DNA of 64,000 nucleotides, taken from assembly GCF_000292525.1 (NCBI RefSeq), contig NZ_AEYF01000004.1, positions 19,376 through 83,375 on the forward strand, in the 5' to 3' direction. The stretch comes from Rhizobium sp. CCGE 510 (lineage in GTDB: Bacteria; Pseudomonadota; Alphaproteobacteria; Rhizobiales; Rhizobiaceae). Made by a program: the position numbers and the translations under genes. How positions within the stretch are numbered: the stretch's first letter is position 1; each line of letters opens with the position of its first letter. Below the pieces are notes generated by a model. The model saw nothing but the letters and a program-made list of their open reading frames with translations, was not told the DNA's origin and made no database searches. Positions 33,027 through 41,860 of the stretch are shown here, piece by piece.

Positions 33027-33969
33027 ATTTCGCAATCTGATCGCCACCGTTCGCGGCGAAATCGGCAAAGTGGTGCAGGGGCAGGATGCGATCATCGATC
33101 TCGTCCTGATCTCGATCTTTGCCGGCGGCCACTGCCTCGTCGAAGGCCCTCCCGGCACGGCCAAAACCCTGCTTGCCCGTTCGGTTTCCGCCGCCATGGC
33201 ACTAATCTATCGTCGCATCCAGTTCACGCCCGATCTGATGCCCGGCGATGTCCTGGGTGTTAATCTCTTCAACTTCCAGATCAATCAGTTCCACCTGACC
33301 AAGGGTCCGATCTTTACCGACATTCTTCTCGCCGACGAGATCAATCGCGCTCCGCCGAAGACGCAATCCGCGCTGCTGCAAGCGATGAACGAGCGGATGG
33401 TCACGCTCGACGGAACCGATTATTCCCTGGGACCGGATTTCTTCGTGCTTGCCACGCAAAACCCGATCGAGCAACAGGGCACCTATCCCCTGCCCGAAGC
33501 CCAGCTCGACCGCTTCCTGTTCAAGCTCGTCGTCGATTTTCCCGACCGCGATACGGAAATTGCCATTCTCTCCAAACACGCCAAGCAGGCGCTGCAATCG
33601 GATATGCGCAATGCCGGCATCCGCCCGCTCGTCACCAGTGCGACGCTCGCCGAGGGGCGGGCGCTGATCGATGCGATCCATCTGGACAGCACGATCCTGA
33701 CCTATGTCGTCGACCTGGTGCGCGCGACGCGCTCTGATGCCGATATTCTCTACGGCGCATCGACGCGCGCCGCCGACGCTCTGGCCTCGGCCGTTCGTGT
33801 GCGTGCGGCATTCGAGGGCCGGGATTACGGCTTGCCGGATGATGTTCAGGCATTGCTGGTGCCGGCGCTTCGCCACCGCATCATTCTCTCGCCTTCGGCC
33901 GAAATCGACGGCCGCACGCCGGACGAGGTGCTCCGCAACATCATGAACCGCGTGGATGCGCCCCGTTAA
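33013..33969 (+). CDS. MoxR-family AAA+ ATPase, 318 aa
   Basis: A cytoplasmic chaperone-like AAA+ ATPase. Walker A is EGPPGTAKTLLARS at about 44-57, Walker B is DILLADEINRAPPKTQSALLQAM, sensor 1 is VLATQNPIEQQGTYPLPEAQLDRF, and sensor 2 with the lid is GASTRAADALASAVRVRA. TTG 33013 is chosen because AGGGAG lies eight bases upstream; TTG 33007 is too close to it. MoxR ATPases typically act with the DUF58 protein encoded next door, often to insert cofactors or assemble complexes in the envelope. Confidence 0.92.
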   Translation: MDLGEFRNLIATVRGEIGKVVQGQDAIIDLVLISIFAGGHCLVEGPPGTAKTLLARSVSAAMALIYRRIQFTPDLMPGDVLGVNLFNFQINQFHLTKGPIFTDILLADEINRAPPKTQSALLQAMNERMVTLDGTDYSLGPDFFVLATQNPIEQQGTYPLPEAQLDRFLFKLVVDFPDRDTEIAILSKHAKQALQSDMRNAGIRPLVTSATLAEGRALIDAIHLDSTILTYVVDLVRATRSDADILYGASTRAADALASAVRVRAAFEGRDYGLPDDVQALLVPALRHRIILSPSAEIDGRTPDEVLRNIMNRVDAPR

Positions 33970-35289
33970 ATGCGCCCATCCCGGTATCTGATCGCGGTTG
34001 TTCTGATTTTGGCGGCGGTGACGGTTTTCGTCAGCGTGTGGTGGCACGATATGGGCTACCTGTTACTTGGCCTGTGGGTCGCGCTTGCGGCACTGACGGC
34101 AGGCGATCTGGTCATGTCGGCCTTGTCGGGCCGGATGACGGTGGAATTCGATCTGCCGCCGCAAGGTTTTGTCGGCCACACCGTCGCGTTCACCGCCACC
34201 ATCCGGCCGCAGAAGGGCGCAGTGCCTGACAATATCGAGATCCGGCTCGATTGCGCTCCCGAGCTTGTCGTCGGCGAAAGCAGATCGGCAAGCGCCATGC
34301 CAGTCTCTGGAGAGAAATCTGCCGGGGCCTCTTTGGATCTTCACCTGACGCGACGGGGACGATACGCCGTCCATGAGCTGTGGCTGAAGTGGCCGTCGCG
34401 GCTGAAGCTGCTCGAGATGATCGCGCGAATGCCGGTGGGAAAAGAGATCGCCGTCCTGCCCGACATATCGCCGGTGCTGTCAGGGGCGATAAGGACGCAG
34501 ATCCTGCCGCTGGAAGCCGGCCAGAAAGATCTGCGGCTGCGTGGCGAAGGATCGGAGTTCCATCAGCTGCGTGAATTTGTAAGCGGTATGGATCCGCGCA
34601 GCATCGATTGGAAGCGGTCCGCCCGGATGCGCAATCTGGTGGTGCGCGAGATGCGGGCCGAACGAAACCACCAGATCATCCTGTGCATCGATTCCGGACG
34701 GCTCATGGCCGAACAGCTCGGCGGCTTCACCAAGCTCGATCGCGCCATCAACGCGGCATTGGCAATGTGCTGGGCCGGTGGCCTTGCCGGCGATCTCGTG
34801 GGTTTCTACAGTTTCGACAGCCGCCCGCGCCTGTTCGTGCCGGCCTTGCCTGGAAGAGCAGCCTTTCCGCGGCTGCAGACGATGTGCGCCGAGCTGCGGT
34901 ATGAAACCCAGGAGAGCAATCATACGCTGGGACTGACGCATCTGTCGGGGCGCCTGAAACGACGTTCGCTGATCGTGATATTCTCCGATTTCGTCGACAG
35001 CATCACGGCGGAGCTGATGATCGAGAACATTCAGGTGCTCGCCCGGCATCATTTCATTGTCTACGTCGCCTTGCGCGATCCGATGCTGGCAAAGCTGGTG
35101 GAACCCGAGGAGGTGACGCTGGACGCTATCGCCCGCTCCGTCGCAGCGCGCCAGATCCTTCAGGAGAGGCGCACGGTGATGGAAAAGCTGGCGCGTCTCG
35201 GCGTACTCTGCCTCGACAGCACACCGGAGGCACTGACCTCGGATCTTATTGCGCGTTACATCGAAATCAAATCCCGTGAGATGATATGA
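33970..35289 (+). CDS. DUF58 domain protein (vWA-like fold), 439 aa
   Basis: Two hydrophobic helices lie at the N-terminus (about 5-20 and 24-44). A beta-rich periplasmic-like segment follows, then the DUF58 core around 180-230: LRLRGEGSEFHQLREFVSGMDPRSIDWKRSARM in pieces, the strongest family signature. A degenerate von Willebrand A-like domain follows, with ILCIDSGRLMAE instead of a canonical DxSxS. It starts directly after the MoxR stop codon and overlaps the SpoIIM-like gene (ATGA-type). It is the expected partner of the MoxR ATPase. Confidence 0.9.
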   Translation: MRPSRYLIAVVLILAAVTVFVSVWWHDMGYLLLGLWVALAALTAGDLVMSALSGRMTVEFDLPPQGFVGHTVAFTATIRPQKGAVPDNIEIRLDCAPELVVGESRSASAMPVSGEKSAGASLDLHLTRRGRYAVHELWLKWPSRLKLLEMIARMPVGKEIAVLPDISPVLSGAIRTQILPLEAGQKDLRLRGEGSEFHQLREFVSGMDPRSIDWKRSARMRNLVVREMRAERNHQIILCIDSGRLMAEQLGGFTKLDRAINAALAMCWAGGLAGDLVGFYSFDSRPRLFVPALPGRAAFPRLQTMCAELRYETQESNHTLGLTHLSGRLKRRSLIVIFSDFVDSITAELMIENIQVLARHHFIVYVALRDPMLAKLVEPEEVTLDAIARSVAARQILQERRTVMEKLARLGVLCLDSTPEALTSDLIARYIEIKSREMI

Positions 35290-36365
35290 TGGATATCGGT
35301 ATCAGCGACAGGAGAGATACGGGCGGGACGGTGAACGTCGGCGCTGTCCAGACCGATATGCTTCGCTCGGCGCGCTTCCGGGTGGAGCGCGAAATGCACT
35401 GGCGTCAGTTGGACGACCTCGTGACGCGGGCCGAGAAAGGTGGCGCGGCCACCCTCGGCTATGATGAGGTCCGCAATCTCACCGCCGGCTACAGGCAGGC
35501 GATGAACTCGCTGAGCGTGGCCCGCGACATTTCCCTCGATCGTGCGCTGATCGCCTATCTGGAGAGCCTCTGCGCCCGGGCCTATCTGGTCGTCTATGCG
35601 CCGCAGGAAAGCCTCGGCGGCCTGTTCACCCGCCTGCTGGTGCAGGGCATTCCGCAGGCGGTGCGCCGATCGGCTTTGCCTCTGTTCATCGGTTTCCTGG
35701 CGCTCGTTCTGGGGGCGCTTGCGGGCTACAAGCTTTGCACCAGCGATCCGAGCTGGTTCTACACCTTGGTGCCGCCGGGGCTAGCCGACCAGCGCACCCC
35801 GGATGCATCGGCCGATTATCTCCGCTCGACGATCTATGGCGGTGAAGGGCATGACAGCGACCGGCTCTCCGCCTTTTCCGCATTTCTCTTTTCCCACAAC
35901 ACCACGATCGTCGTGCTGATTTTCACACTCGGCATTTTCGTGTCGGTGCCGAGCTTCATCCTGACCTTTTACAATGGCCTGATCCTGGGCGCGTTCTTCG
36001 CGATGTTTGCTCGCAAGGGCTTGGGATACGACGTCTTCGGCTGGCTCTCGATCCACGGCGTAACCGAGCTTGCGGCCATCGCCATTGCCTGCGCGGGGGG
36101 AGCAAGGCTCGGACTTGCCGTTCTTCTGCCGGGGGCACGAACGCGCCGGGAGGCGTTGCGTCACCAGGGACGTGACGCTGTCAAGCTCGCGATCCTTGCG
36201 GCGCTGATGCTGATCGCCGCCGCCTTCATTGAAGGTTTCCTTCGCCAGCTGATACAGGATCCGATCTGGCGCCTCATCATCGGTTGGGGGATGGGTCTCT
36301 TCTGGGTGGGCTGGCTGCTGTTTAGCGGCCGCGACAGCAAAGTTTCGCGTGAGCCTGCGCGATGA
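35286..36365 (+). CDS. Stage II sporulation protein M (SpoIIM)-family membrane protein, 359 aa
   Basis: A cytoplasmic helical N-terminus (about 30-110; FRVEREMHWRQLDDLVTRAEKGG, YRQAMNSLSVARD) precedes five to six membrane helices. The SpoIIM signature region is FLFSHNTTIVVLIFTLGIFVSVPS, ILTFYNGLILGAFFAMF and WLSIHGVTELAAIAIA. In Bacillus, SpoIIM scaffolds a peptidoglycan-degrading complex; in non-sporulating bacteria the role is unknown. It is ATGA-coupled on both sides. Confidence 0.88.
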   Translation: MMDIGISDRRDTGGTVNVGAVQTDMLRSARFRVEREMHWRQLDDLVTRAEKGGAATLGYDEVRNLTAGYRQAMNSLSVARDISLDRALIAYLESLCARAYLVVYAPQESLGGLFTRLLVQGIPQAVRRSALPLFIGFLALVLGALAGYKLCTSDPSWFYTLVPPGLADQRTPDASADYLRSTIYGGEGHDSDRLSAFSAFLFSHNTTIVVLIFTLGIFVSVPSFILTFYNGLILGAFFAMFARKGLGYDVFGWLSIHGVTELAAIAIACAGGARLGLAVLLPGARTRREALRHQGRDAVKLAILAALMLIAAAFIEGFLRQLIQDPIWRLIIGWGMGLFWVGWLLFSGRDSKVSREPAR

Positions 36366-37255
36366 ACCAGTCAGTTCAGGACGGCAACCGCGTCGAACAG
36401 TTCATCCCGCCGGAGGGTGTTCCGATCAGTTTCGCGATCGGCTCTATCGGCAGCCGCCTCGGCGCGCAAATCCTCGACATTATCTTCACCGGTATCCTTA
36501 TCTTCATCTGCGCCTTTGTGATCGCCTTCACAGGGATACTGCCTTCGAACGTCGAGATGATGCTGATCATCTTGCTGGGTTTCTTGGTGCGGACCCCCTA
36601 TTACATTTTATCGGAGCTGATCTGGAACGGACGCACGCTCGGGAAAAAGATAACCGGCATCCGCGTCATCAACGCCGGCGGACGGCGGCTGACGCCCCAT
36701 CAGGTTACCGCGCGCAACCTGATGAAAGAGGTGGAGATCTTCGCTCCCATGACCCTTTTGGCGTCGATTGCCACGCAGTCGGGATTGGAAAACGCTTTGA
36801 CGTGCGCCTGGCTTCTGGTGGTGGTGATCGTTCCGCTCGCCAATCGGCGCCGGCAACGGCTGGGCGACATCATCGCCGGCACGCTGGTGGTCGACAATCC
36901 GCGCTCGGTGCTGCTGTCCGACCTCGCATTGTCCGCCCCTGCCGCCTCGCAGCCGGACTTCGAATTCCTGCCCGAGCATCTCGATGTCTACGGAAAATAT
37001 GAGCTGCAGACGCTGGAAGACGTGCTTCGCGACACGACGAAGAGCCGCAAGAGCGAGGAAATCGCCCAGATCGTGCGCACCATTACCCGAAGGATCCAGT
37101 ATCCCGATACCGTCAAGCCCGGCCAGGAATTGTTCTTCCTCAAAGAGTTCTACCGCGCCCAGCGCGAGCACTTGGAGAGCTTGAAGCTTTTCGGAACGCT
37201 ACGGGAGAATAAGTATCATGAGCATACGCGGACAGAGGCGACGAAACTCGTTTGA
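36362..37255 (+). CDS. RDD-family membrane protein, 297 aa
   Basis: The RDD domain occupies residues about 20-180 with three helices: IGSRLGAQILDIIFTGILIF, then a second hydrophobic helix, the loop WNGRTLGKKITGIRVINAGG, and NRRRQRLGDIIAGTLVV. A soluble C-terminal tail of about 110 residues follows (LPEHLDVYGKYELQTLEDVL, FLKEFYRAQREHLESLKLFG). It closes the operon that begins with the DUF805 genes. RDD proteins are often transport or assembly components, and this fusion of RDD plus tail is typical of the SpoIIM/DUF58 context. Confidence 0.87.
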   Translation: MNQSVQDGNRVEQFIPPEGVPISFAIGSIGSRLGAQILDIIFTGILIFICAFVIAFTGILPSNVEMMLIILLGFLVRTPYYILSELIWNGRTLGKKITGIRVINAGGRRLTPHQVTARNLMKEVEIFAPMTLLASIATQSGLENALTCAWLLVVVIVPLANRRRQRLGDIIAGTLVVDNPRSVLLSDLALSAPAASQPDFEFLPEHLDVYGKYELQTLEDVLRDTTKSRKSEEIAQIVRTITRRIQYPDTVKPGQELFFLKEFYRAQREHLESLKLFGTLRENKYHEHTRTEATKLV

Positions 37256-37283
37256 AGTGGCTTTGCCATGCAAGGAAGGCCAT

Positions 37284-37306
37284 TATGTCCTCTGCTGCAG
37301 GACATA
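37284..37306. terminator. Hairpin between convergent transcription units
   Basis: TATGTCCT (37284-37291) and AGGACATA (37299-37306) form a perfect 8-bp stem with a seven-base loop. It lies between the end of the RDD gene and the end of the convergent Rrf2 pseudogene, and may act for either. There is no T-tract. Confidence 0.4.
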
Positions 37307-37310
37307 GCCC

Positions 37311-37761
37311 TCACGAGGCACAGGAATAGCACGTCGCGGCGCGCGCGGTTCGTTTTGCCTCGAAGTCGGCGGTGATTTCTTCCAGGGTTACGCTGCCCAA
37401 CCGCCCCAGGAGCAGGGCCTCCGCCTCCTTCATCGGATCTGCGAGGACCGTATTCACCGCCTGTTCCACAAGGCACTTCGGCCGATCGTCGGCTGGGCCG
37501 ATGGCGAAGAGATGTGGCTCGCCGAGCGCATTGTAGACATGAAGCAGCGTGATTCCGACAACGGACGCACCAGTGCCCAGCCACCGCCGTGACCTTTTTC
37601 GGAGCGGACATAGCCTTGTTCGCGCAGGCCCGCCATGGTGCGTCTGACAACGACGGGATTGGTGTTCAGCATCTTAGCGATCATCTCGGAAGTTGCCGAT
37701 CATGCCGGTCCATGTGGATCAGCACGTGCAGCATGCGGGAAAGGCGGCTGTCATTGCGCAT
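37311..37761 (-). pseudogene. Rrf2-family transcriptional regulator broken by two frameshifts
   Basis: The coding trace starts at ATG 37761 (AGGA upstream) with [22 protein letters not shown], then moves by one frame near 37697 into [46 protein letters not shown]. Near 37547 it shifts again into [40 protein letters not shown] and ends ATCYSCAS at 37311. Joined, these give a normal 150-residue Rrf2 protein with winged helix and wing. Two indels in one gene point to decay rather than a base-call error. Confidence 0.8.
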
Positions 37762-37889
37762 GGTTCTTTTCCTGTCGATCAAGCGGACCATTATCGCAAG
37801 CAATGCCGCGCGGTCGCGGGGAGACGACCGCAGCGCGCACAACACAGCGGGACGGTTTCCACCGTTACCGCCTCGCCTGGCGGCTCCCG

Positions 37890-38282
37890 TCATTTTTCTT
37901 CGGGCGTCGATACTCGTGTTGCCAGGAGCGAATAATTGTAAATTGCGGCGTAGCTCGTCGATACGAGCAACCGAAACGCGATGGTCTTGAGTATTTCCGG
38001 GGTGCCGGTCACAGCATGGATCGCCACGAGAATGCTGGCCGAGCCGACACAAGCAGTGAGAGGCGGCGCCCAAAATCGTACAGATCCGCTGCTGAAGCGC
38101 GTGGAAAGCCAGTCGATCACGGTTTTCAGGAAAAGCGTCAGGCAGGAAGATATCGTACCCTGCACCAAACCGGCATAGAGCGGCGATGGCATGGCGTAGG
38201 CGCGATTGGCGAAAACCGCCCAGGAACCCATGGCCATAAAGGCGACGAGAACATGGACAACGCCGCTGCGGAAAATAGACAT
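37890..38282 (-). CDS. Hypothetical membrane protein, 130 aa
   Basis: I do not recognise the family. Four hydrophobic segments are visible: VVHVLVAFMAMGSWAVF, YAGLVQGTISSCLTLFL, FWAPPLTACVGSASILVAI and IAFRLLVSTSYAAIYNYSLL. The sequence ANRAYAMPSPLYAGLVQG between the first two is distinctive. The ATG at 38282 shares its A with the stop codon of the upstream decayed cdsA (TGATG), so it was translationally coupled to it. It remains intact although both neighbours are broken. Confidence 0.55.
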   Translation of the reverse strand: MSIFRSGVVHVLVAFMAMGSWAVFANRAYAMPSPLYAGLVQGTISSCLTLFLKTVIDWLSTRFSSGSVRFWAPPLTACVGSASILVAIHAVTGTPEILKTIAFRLLVSTSYAAIYNYSLLATRVSTPEEK

Positions 38283-38690
38283 CACAGCGAGCACCAGTAG
38301 CGCGCAAGCTCAGCATTTGCAGACAAGCCGAGGGAATGCGGCTTCTCAATCAAACCGCCATGACACTCGATAGGTTGCTTCATTGCTTAGCTCCGCAGTC
38401 GCGTTTGGTCATTGACACCACCAAGCCGCCGAAGAGCTCCATCAGTGGCGAGAAAACCGGTTCGAAACAGGATGAACGGCTTTATCCACCAAAGCAACGA
38501 ACCAATCGCACTGGCGGATGACGCCGCCGACAAAGCCTTGGACCGTTTTCGATGAGGACAATTTGGGAGTAATTTTCCGCTTTTCCGCAGGCGAACTCGC
38601 AGCTCCCTCGCTTGAACGAAGGCGGTGTCCGGCCCCAAGACCGCGGCGATCCTTATTCGAGAACTCTGAAGAGTCCTGGCGGCAGCCGAC
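38282..38690 (-). pseudogene. cdsA: Degraded phosphatidate cytidylyltransferase (cdsA) remnant
   Basis: Family sequence can be followed through several frames on the minus strand: AAVLGPDTAFV (near 38640), KRKITPKLSSSKTVQGFVGGVI (in pieces, 38510-38580), ASAIGSLLWWIKPF, then FGGLVVSMTKRDCGAK (about 38395-38440), HGGLIEKPHSLGL and finally LARYWCSL before the stop at 38284-38282. These parallel the CdsA blocks SP-KT-EGF-GG, GGLVMS-KRD-GVKD, GHGGLIDRLDSL and RYW. At least three frameshifts and an early stop show that it is not functional. Identification is from motif order, not a search. Confidence 0.6.
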
Positions 38691-38792
38691 GCGAGGAACT
38701 GATCGTCGGCCAGCCGATTTTCGGACCTTGTCGTGAAGTCGAGCCTCACCTAGTTGAGGATAACGCACCGATCAATGCCGCCCCCAGAGTTC

Positions 38793-39455
38793 ATGATGAT
38801 CCTAACGCTGTCCGGCGTCAAAAAATCCTATTCGACCGCTGAAGGCCCGATTGAGATATTGAGGGGCGTCGATCTGGGCGTCGCAGCGGGCGAAAGCGTT
38901 GCCCTGACCGGAGAGTCCGGCAGTGGCAAAAGTACGCTGCTGCATCTGGCTGGAGGACTGGACCATGCAGATAGTGGCTCCGTCGTCATGAACGGCCGGG
39001 ATCTGAACCAATTCAGTGAAAACGAACGCGCACACTACCGCAGGACCGAGGTCGGACTCGTCTTCCAACAGTTCAATCTCATTCCGTCGCTGGCTGTCGC
39101 GGCCAATATCTCGTTCCACGCCAAGCTCGCGAACCAGTACGACCGCGCTTGGGAAAAAGAGTTGATCGATAGATTGGGGCTGGGCGATTACACCGCCAGA
39201 TACCCCGAGCAGCTATCTGGAGGGCAACAGCAGCGCGTCGCAATCGGACGAACCTTGGCCGCTCGACCGCCACTCATTCTCGCCGACGAACCAACGGGCA
39301 ATCTAGATGAGCAGTCCGGGGATGTCGTCCTTGACCTGATGGTCAGTCTGGCGCGGACAGCGGGATCGGCTCTCCTGCTTGTCACTCACTCTGCGAGGCT
39401 TGCAGGTCGTCTGGACCGAACAGTCGTTCTTCGCGGTGGGAAGATTGTCGGATGA
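38793..39455 (+). CDS. ABC exporter ATP-binding protein (LolD/MacB-type), 220 aa
   Basis: A cytoplasmic ATPase for the FtsX-type permease encoded next. Walker A is [18 protein letters not shown], the signature is [16 protein letters not shown], Walker B is LILADEPTGNLDEQSG and the H-loop is LLLVTHSARLA. The FQQFNLIPSL block is typical of the LolD/MacB/DevA group. Starts at 38793 and 38796 are both possible; an upstream ATG at 38775 is less likely. It overlaps the permease by ATGA. Confidence 0.9.
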   Translation: MMILTLSGVKKSYSTAEGPIEILRGVDLGVAAGESVALTGESGSGKSTLLHLAGGLDHADSGSVVMNGRDLNQFSENERAHYRRTEVGLVFQQFNLIPSLAVAANISFHAKLANQYDRAWEKELIDRLGLGDYTARYPEQLSGGQQQRVAIGRTLAARPPLILADEPTGNLDEQSGDVVLDLMVSLARTAGSALLLVTHSARLAGRLDRTVVLRGGKIVG

Positions 39456-41860
39456 AGGTTGTCGCGTTGGCAGCACTCCTTTCACACTGGCGCCGAAAAC
39501 CGCTTCAGTTGCTCACCCTGGTAATGGGAATTGCGCTCGCTACGGCTCTTTGGTCCGGTGTCCAGGCAATCAACGCCGAGGCCAGGGCAAGTTACGCACG
39601 GGCGTCGTCCGTTCTGGAGCAGGGCAGTCTTCGACAGATCGTCGCCAAGAACGGTGGCGGTATCACGACCGAAATCTATGGAAACCTGCGTCGAGCGGGT
39701 TTGCAGGTTTCGCCGGTCATTGAGGGAAACTACCGTCTCGGAACCACAAGAATTAGGCTGATTGGCATCGAACCTCTGACGATGCCAAGAGACACTCCGG
39801 GTGCGACGATCGTCAGCGGTTCGGATCTCTCGGGCTTTTTTTCAGCCGGTGGCCTGCTTCTGGTATCGAGTGCGACTGCCGAACGGCTGCGCGGGGGCAC
39901 GGACATGCCTGTCAAAGTCGACGACAATGTCCCCGATGGCGCCGCCTTCGTCGATATATCCGTCGCTGACAGGTTACTCGAGAAGCACGGGAGGATTGAC
40001 CGTCTGGTGGTCGCTGCCAATCAAGAGGTCAAAGCCCAGGCTCTCGACCGGATTGCGCCCGGACTGACGATTCGCGAACCAGCCGGCCAGCCAGACCTTG
40101 CCCGTCTTACCGATAGTTTCCATCTCAACCTGACCGCTTTCGGCTTTCTCTCATTCGTCGTTGGGCTTTTTATCGTTTACTCGGCCACCGGCCTGACCTT
40201 CGAGCAGCGTCGTGGCACCTTTCGAACGCTGCGGTCCCTTGGTGTCTCTGTTCGAGCGCTGTCCTTCATGCTTGTGGCCGAACTTGCGGTGCTGGCGCTG
40301 GTATCGGGTTTGATCGGCGTCATCCTTGGGTACGTGATCGCTTCGCTGCTAATGCCGGGTGTGGCTGCCACGCTCAGGGGCTTGTATGGGGCCAATGTAT
40401 CGGGTTCGCTTTCCATTCGGCCGGAGTGGTGGTTGGCGGGACTGGCGATTGCCCTTGGCGGAACCGCTGTCTCCTCAGCGCAGAGCCTTTGGCGGGTTTG
40501 GAAGCTGCCGATCTTGGCTGCCGCTCAACCGCGGGCATGGGCAAGAGAGTCCGCCAGATCACTGGCTTATCAGGCCGGAGCTGGCGCATTTTTGCTTGTC
40601 CTGGCCGTCGTCGTTGCGATCACCGCATCCGGCCTCGTGGCGGGCTTTGCGGTGCTCGGCTGCCTGTTGCTCGGAACAGCTCTTATGCTGCCTGGACTTC
40701 TTGCCCTTATCCTGACCGCAGCTCATCGATCGGCAGGGAGCGCCCTGGTAGAATGGTTCTGGGCAGACACCCGCATGCAACTCCCTGGCTTGTCGCTGGC
40801 TTTGATTGCCCTGCTGCTCGCATTGTCGGCGAACATCGGCGTCGGCACGATGGTCTCCAGTTTCCGGTTGACGTTCATCGGGTGGCTGGATCAACGCCTG
40901 GCCGCAGAGCTTTACGTGACCGCCAAGGATGAGGATGAAGCTGCGCGGCTGCGGGCCTGGCTTCCGCAACACGCGACAGCAGTGCTTCCAATCTGGAGCG
41001 TCGACGCCGAGGTCCTCGGTGAGCAGATCCAGATTTTCGGCGTTGCGGATGATCCCACCTATCGTGAGCATTGGCCCTTGATTGCTTCAGACAAGGAGGT
41101 CTGGGAAAAGGTCGCCGCGGGGCAGAGCGCTCTGATCAACGAGCAGATGTGGCGTCGCGGCGAAGCCAAGATCGGCCAGCCATTGGTGATGCCTGGAGGC
41201 TGGAGCGTGACTGTCGTCGGTGTGTATTCGGACTATGGCAACCCGAATGACCAAGTGATCGTCGGGATCAATGGCCTGGTCGATCACTATCCCGATGTAC
41301 CGAAACTTCGCTACGGCGTCCGAGTGCCTCCCGAGCGAGCCTCGGATCTCAAGCGTCAGCTGGTAGAAGAATTCGGTCTGCCCGATACCGCGATCGTTGA
41401 CCAGGCCTCGCTCAAGCGACAATCGAGAGCCATCTTCGACCAGACCTTCAAAGTGACGGGTGCGCTGAATGTCCTCACCCTGGCTGTGGCAGGATTTGCC
41501 ATGTTCTCAAGTCTTTTGACGCTGTCAGGTATTCGGCTTCCTCAGCTCGCACCGGTATGGGCAATGGGTGTGCGGCGACGAAACCTGGCGCTCTATGAAG
41601 TTGCGCGAACACTTGCGCTCTGGCTTGCAACATTTCTGGCGGCGATCCCCGTCGGTCTCGCCCTGGCCTGGGTGCTGCTGGCGATCGTGAACGTCGAGGC
41701 CTTCGGTTGGCGGTTGCCGATGATGGTGTTTCCTATGGACTGGCTTCGGCTGGGAACAATCGCTCTCCTGGCGTCAGTGCTGTCGGTGTTGGTTCCCGTT
41801 CGGCGTCTGGCCTCGGTCAATCCCGTCGATCTGTTGAGGATCTTTGCTGATGAACGTTAG
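39452..41860 (+). CDS. FtsX-like ABC transporter permease, 802 aa
   Basis: A large permease with ten or so helices and two FtsX domains. An N-terminal helix (LTLVMGIALATALWSGV) is followed by a periplasmic region. The first FtsX core is at about 228-350 (FGFLSFVVGLFIVYSATGLTFEQRRGTFRTLRSLG in pieces). The central helices are near 365-460, then a second periplasmic domain and a second FtsX core near 670-790 ending with PVRRLASVNPVDLLRIFADE. This duplicated layout is typical of exporters of lipids or envelope material. It overlaps the downstream gene by 11 bp. Confidence 0.9.
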   Translation: MKVVALAALLSHWRRKPLQLLTLVMGIALATALWSGVQAINAEARASYARASSVLEQGSLRQIVAKNGGGITTEIYGNLRRAGLQVSPVIEGNYRLGTTRIRLIGIEPLTMPRDTPGATIVSGSDLSGFFSAGGLLLVSSATAERLRGGTDMPVKVDDNVPDGAAFVDISVADRLLEKHGRIDRLVVAANQEVKAQALDRIAPGLTIREPAGQPDLARLTDSFHLNLTAFGFLSFVVGLFIVYSATGLTFEQRRGTFRTLRSLGVSVRALSFMLVAELAVLALVSGLIGVILGYVIASLLMPGVAATLRGLYGANVSGSLSIRPEWWLAGLAIALGGTAVSSAQSLWRVWKLPILAAAQPRAWARESARSLAYQAGAGAFLLVLAVVVAITASGLVAGFAVLGCLLLGTALMLPGLLALILTAAHRSAGSALVEWFWADTRMQLPGLSLALIALLLALSANIGVGTMVSSFRLTFIGWLDQRLAAELYVTAKDEDEAARLRAWLPQHATAVLPIWSVDAEVLGEQIQIFGVADDPTYREHWPLIASDKEVWEKVAAGQSALINEQMWRRGEAKIGQPLVMPGGWSVTVVGVYSDYGNPNDQVIVGINGLVDHYPDVPKLRYGVRVPPERASDLKRQLVEEFGLPDTAIVDQASLKRQSRAIFDQTFKVTGALNVLTLAVAGFAMFSSLLTLSGIRLPQLAPVWAMGVRRRNLALYEVARTLALWLATFLAAIPVGLALAWVLLAIVNVEAFGWRLPMMVFPMDWLRLGTIALLASVLSVLVPVRRLASVNPVDLLRIFADER

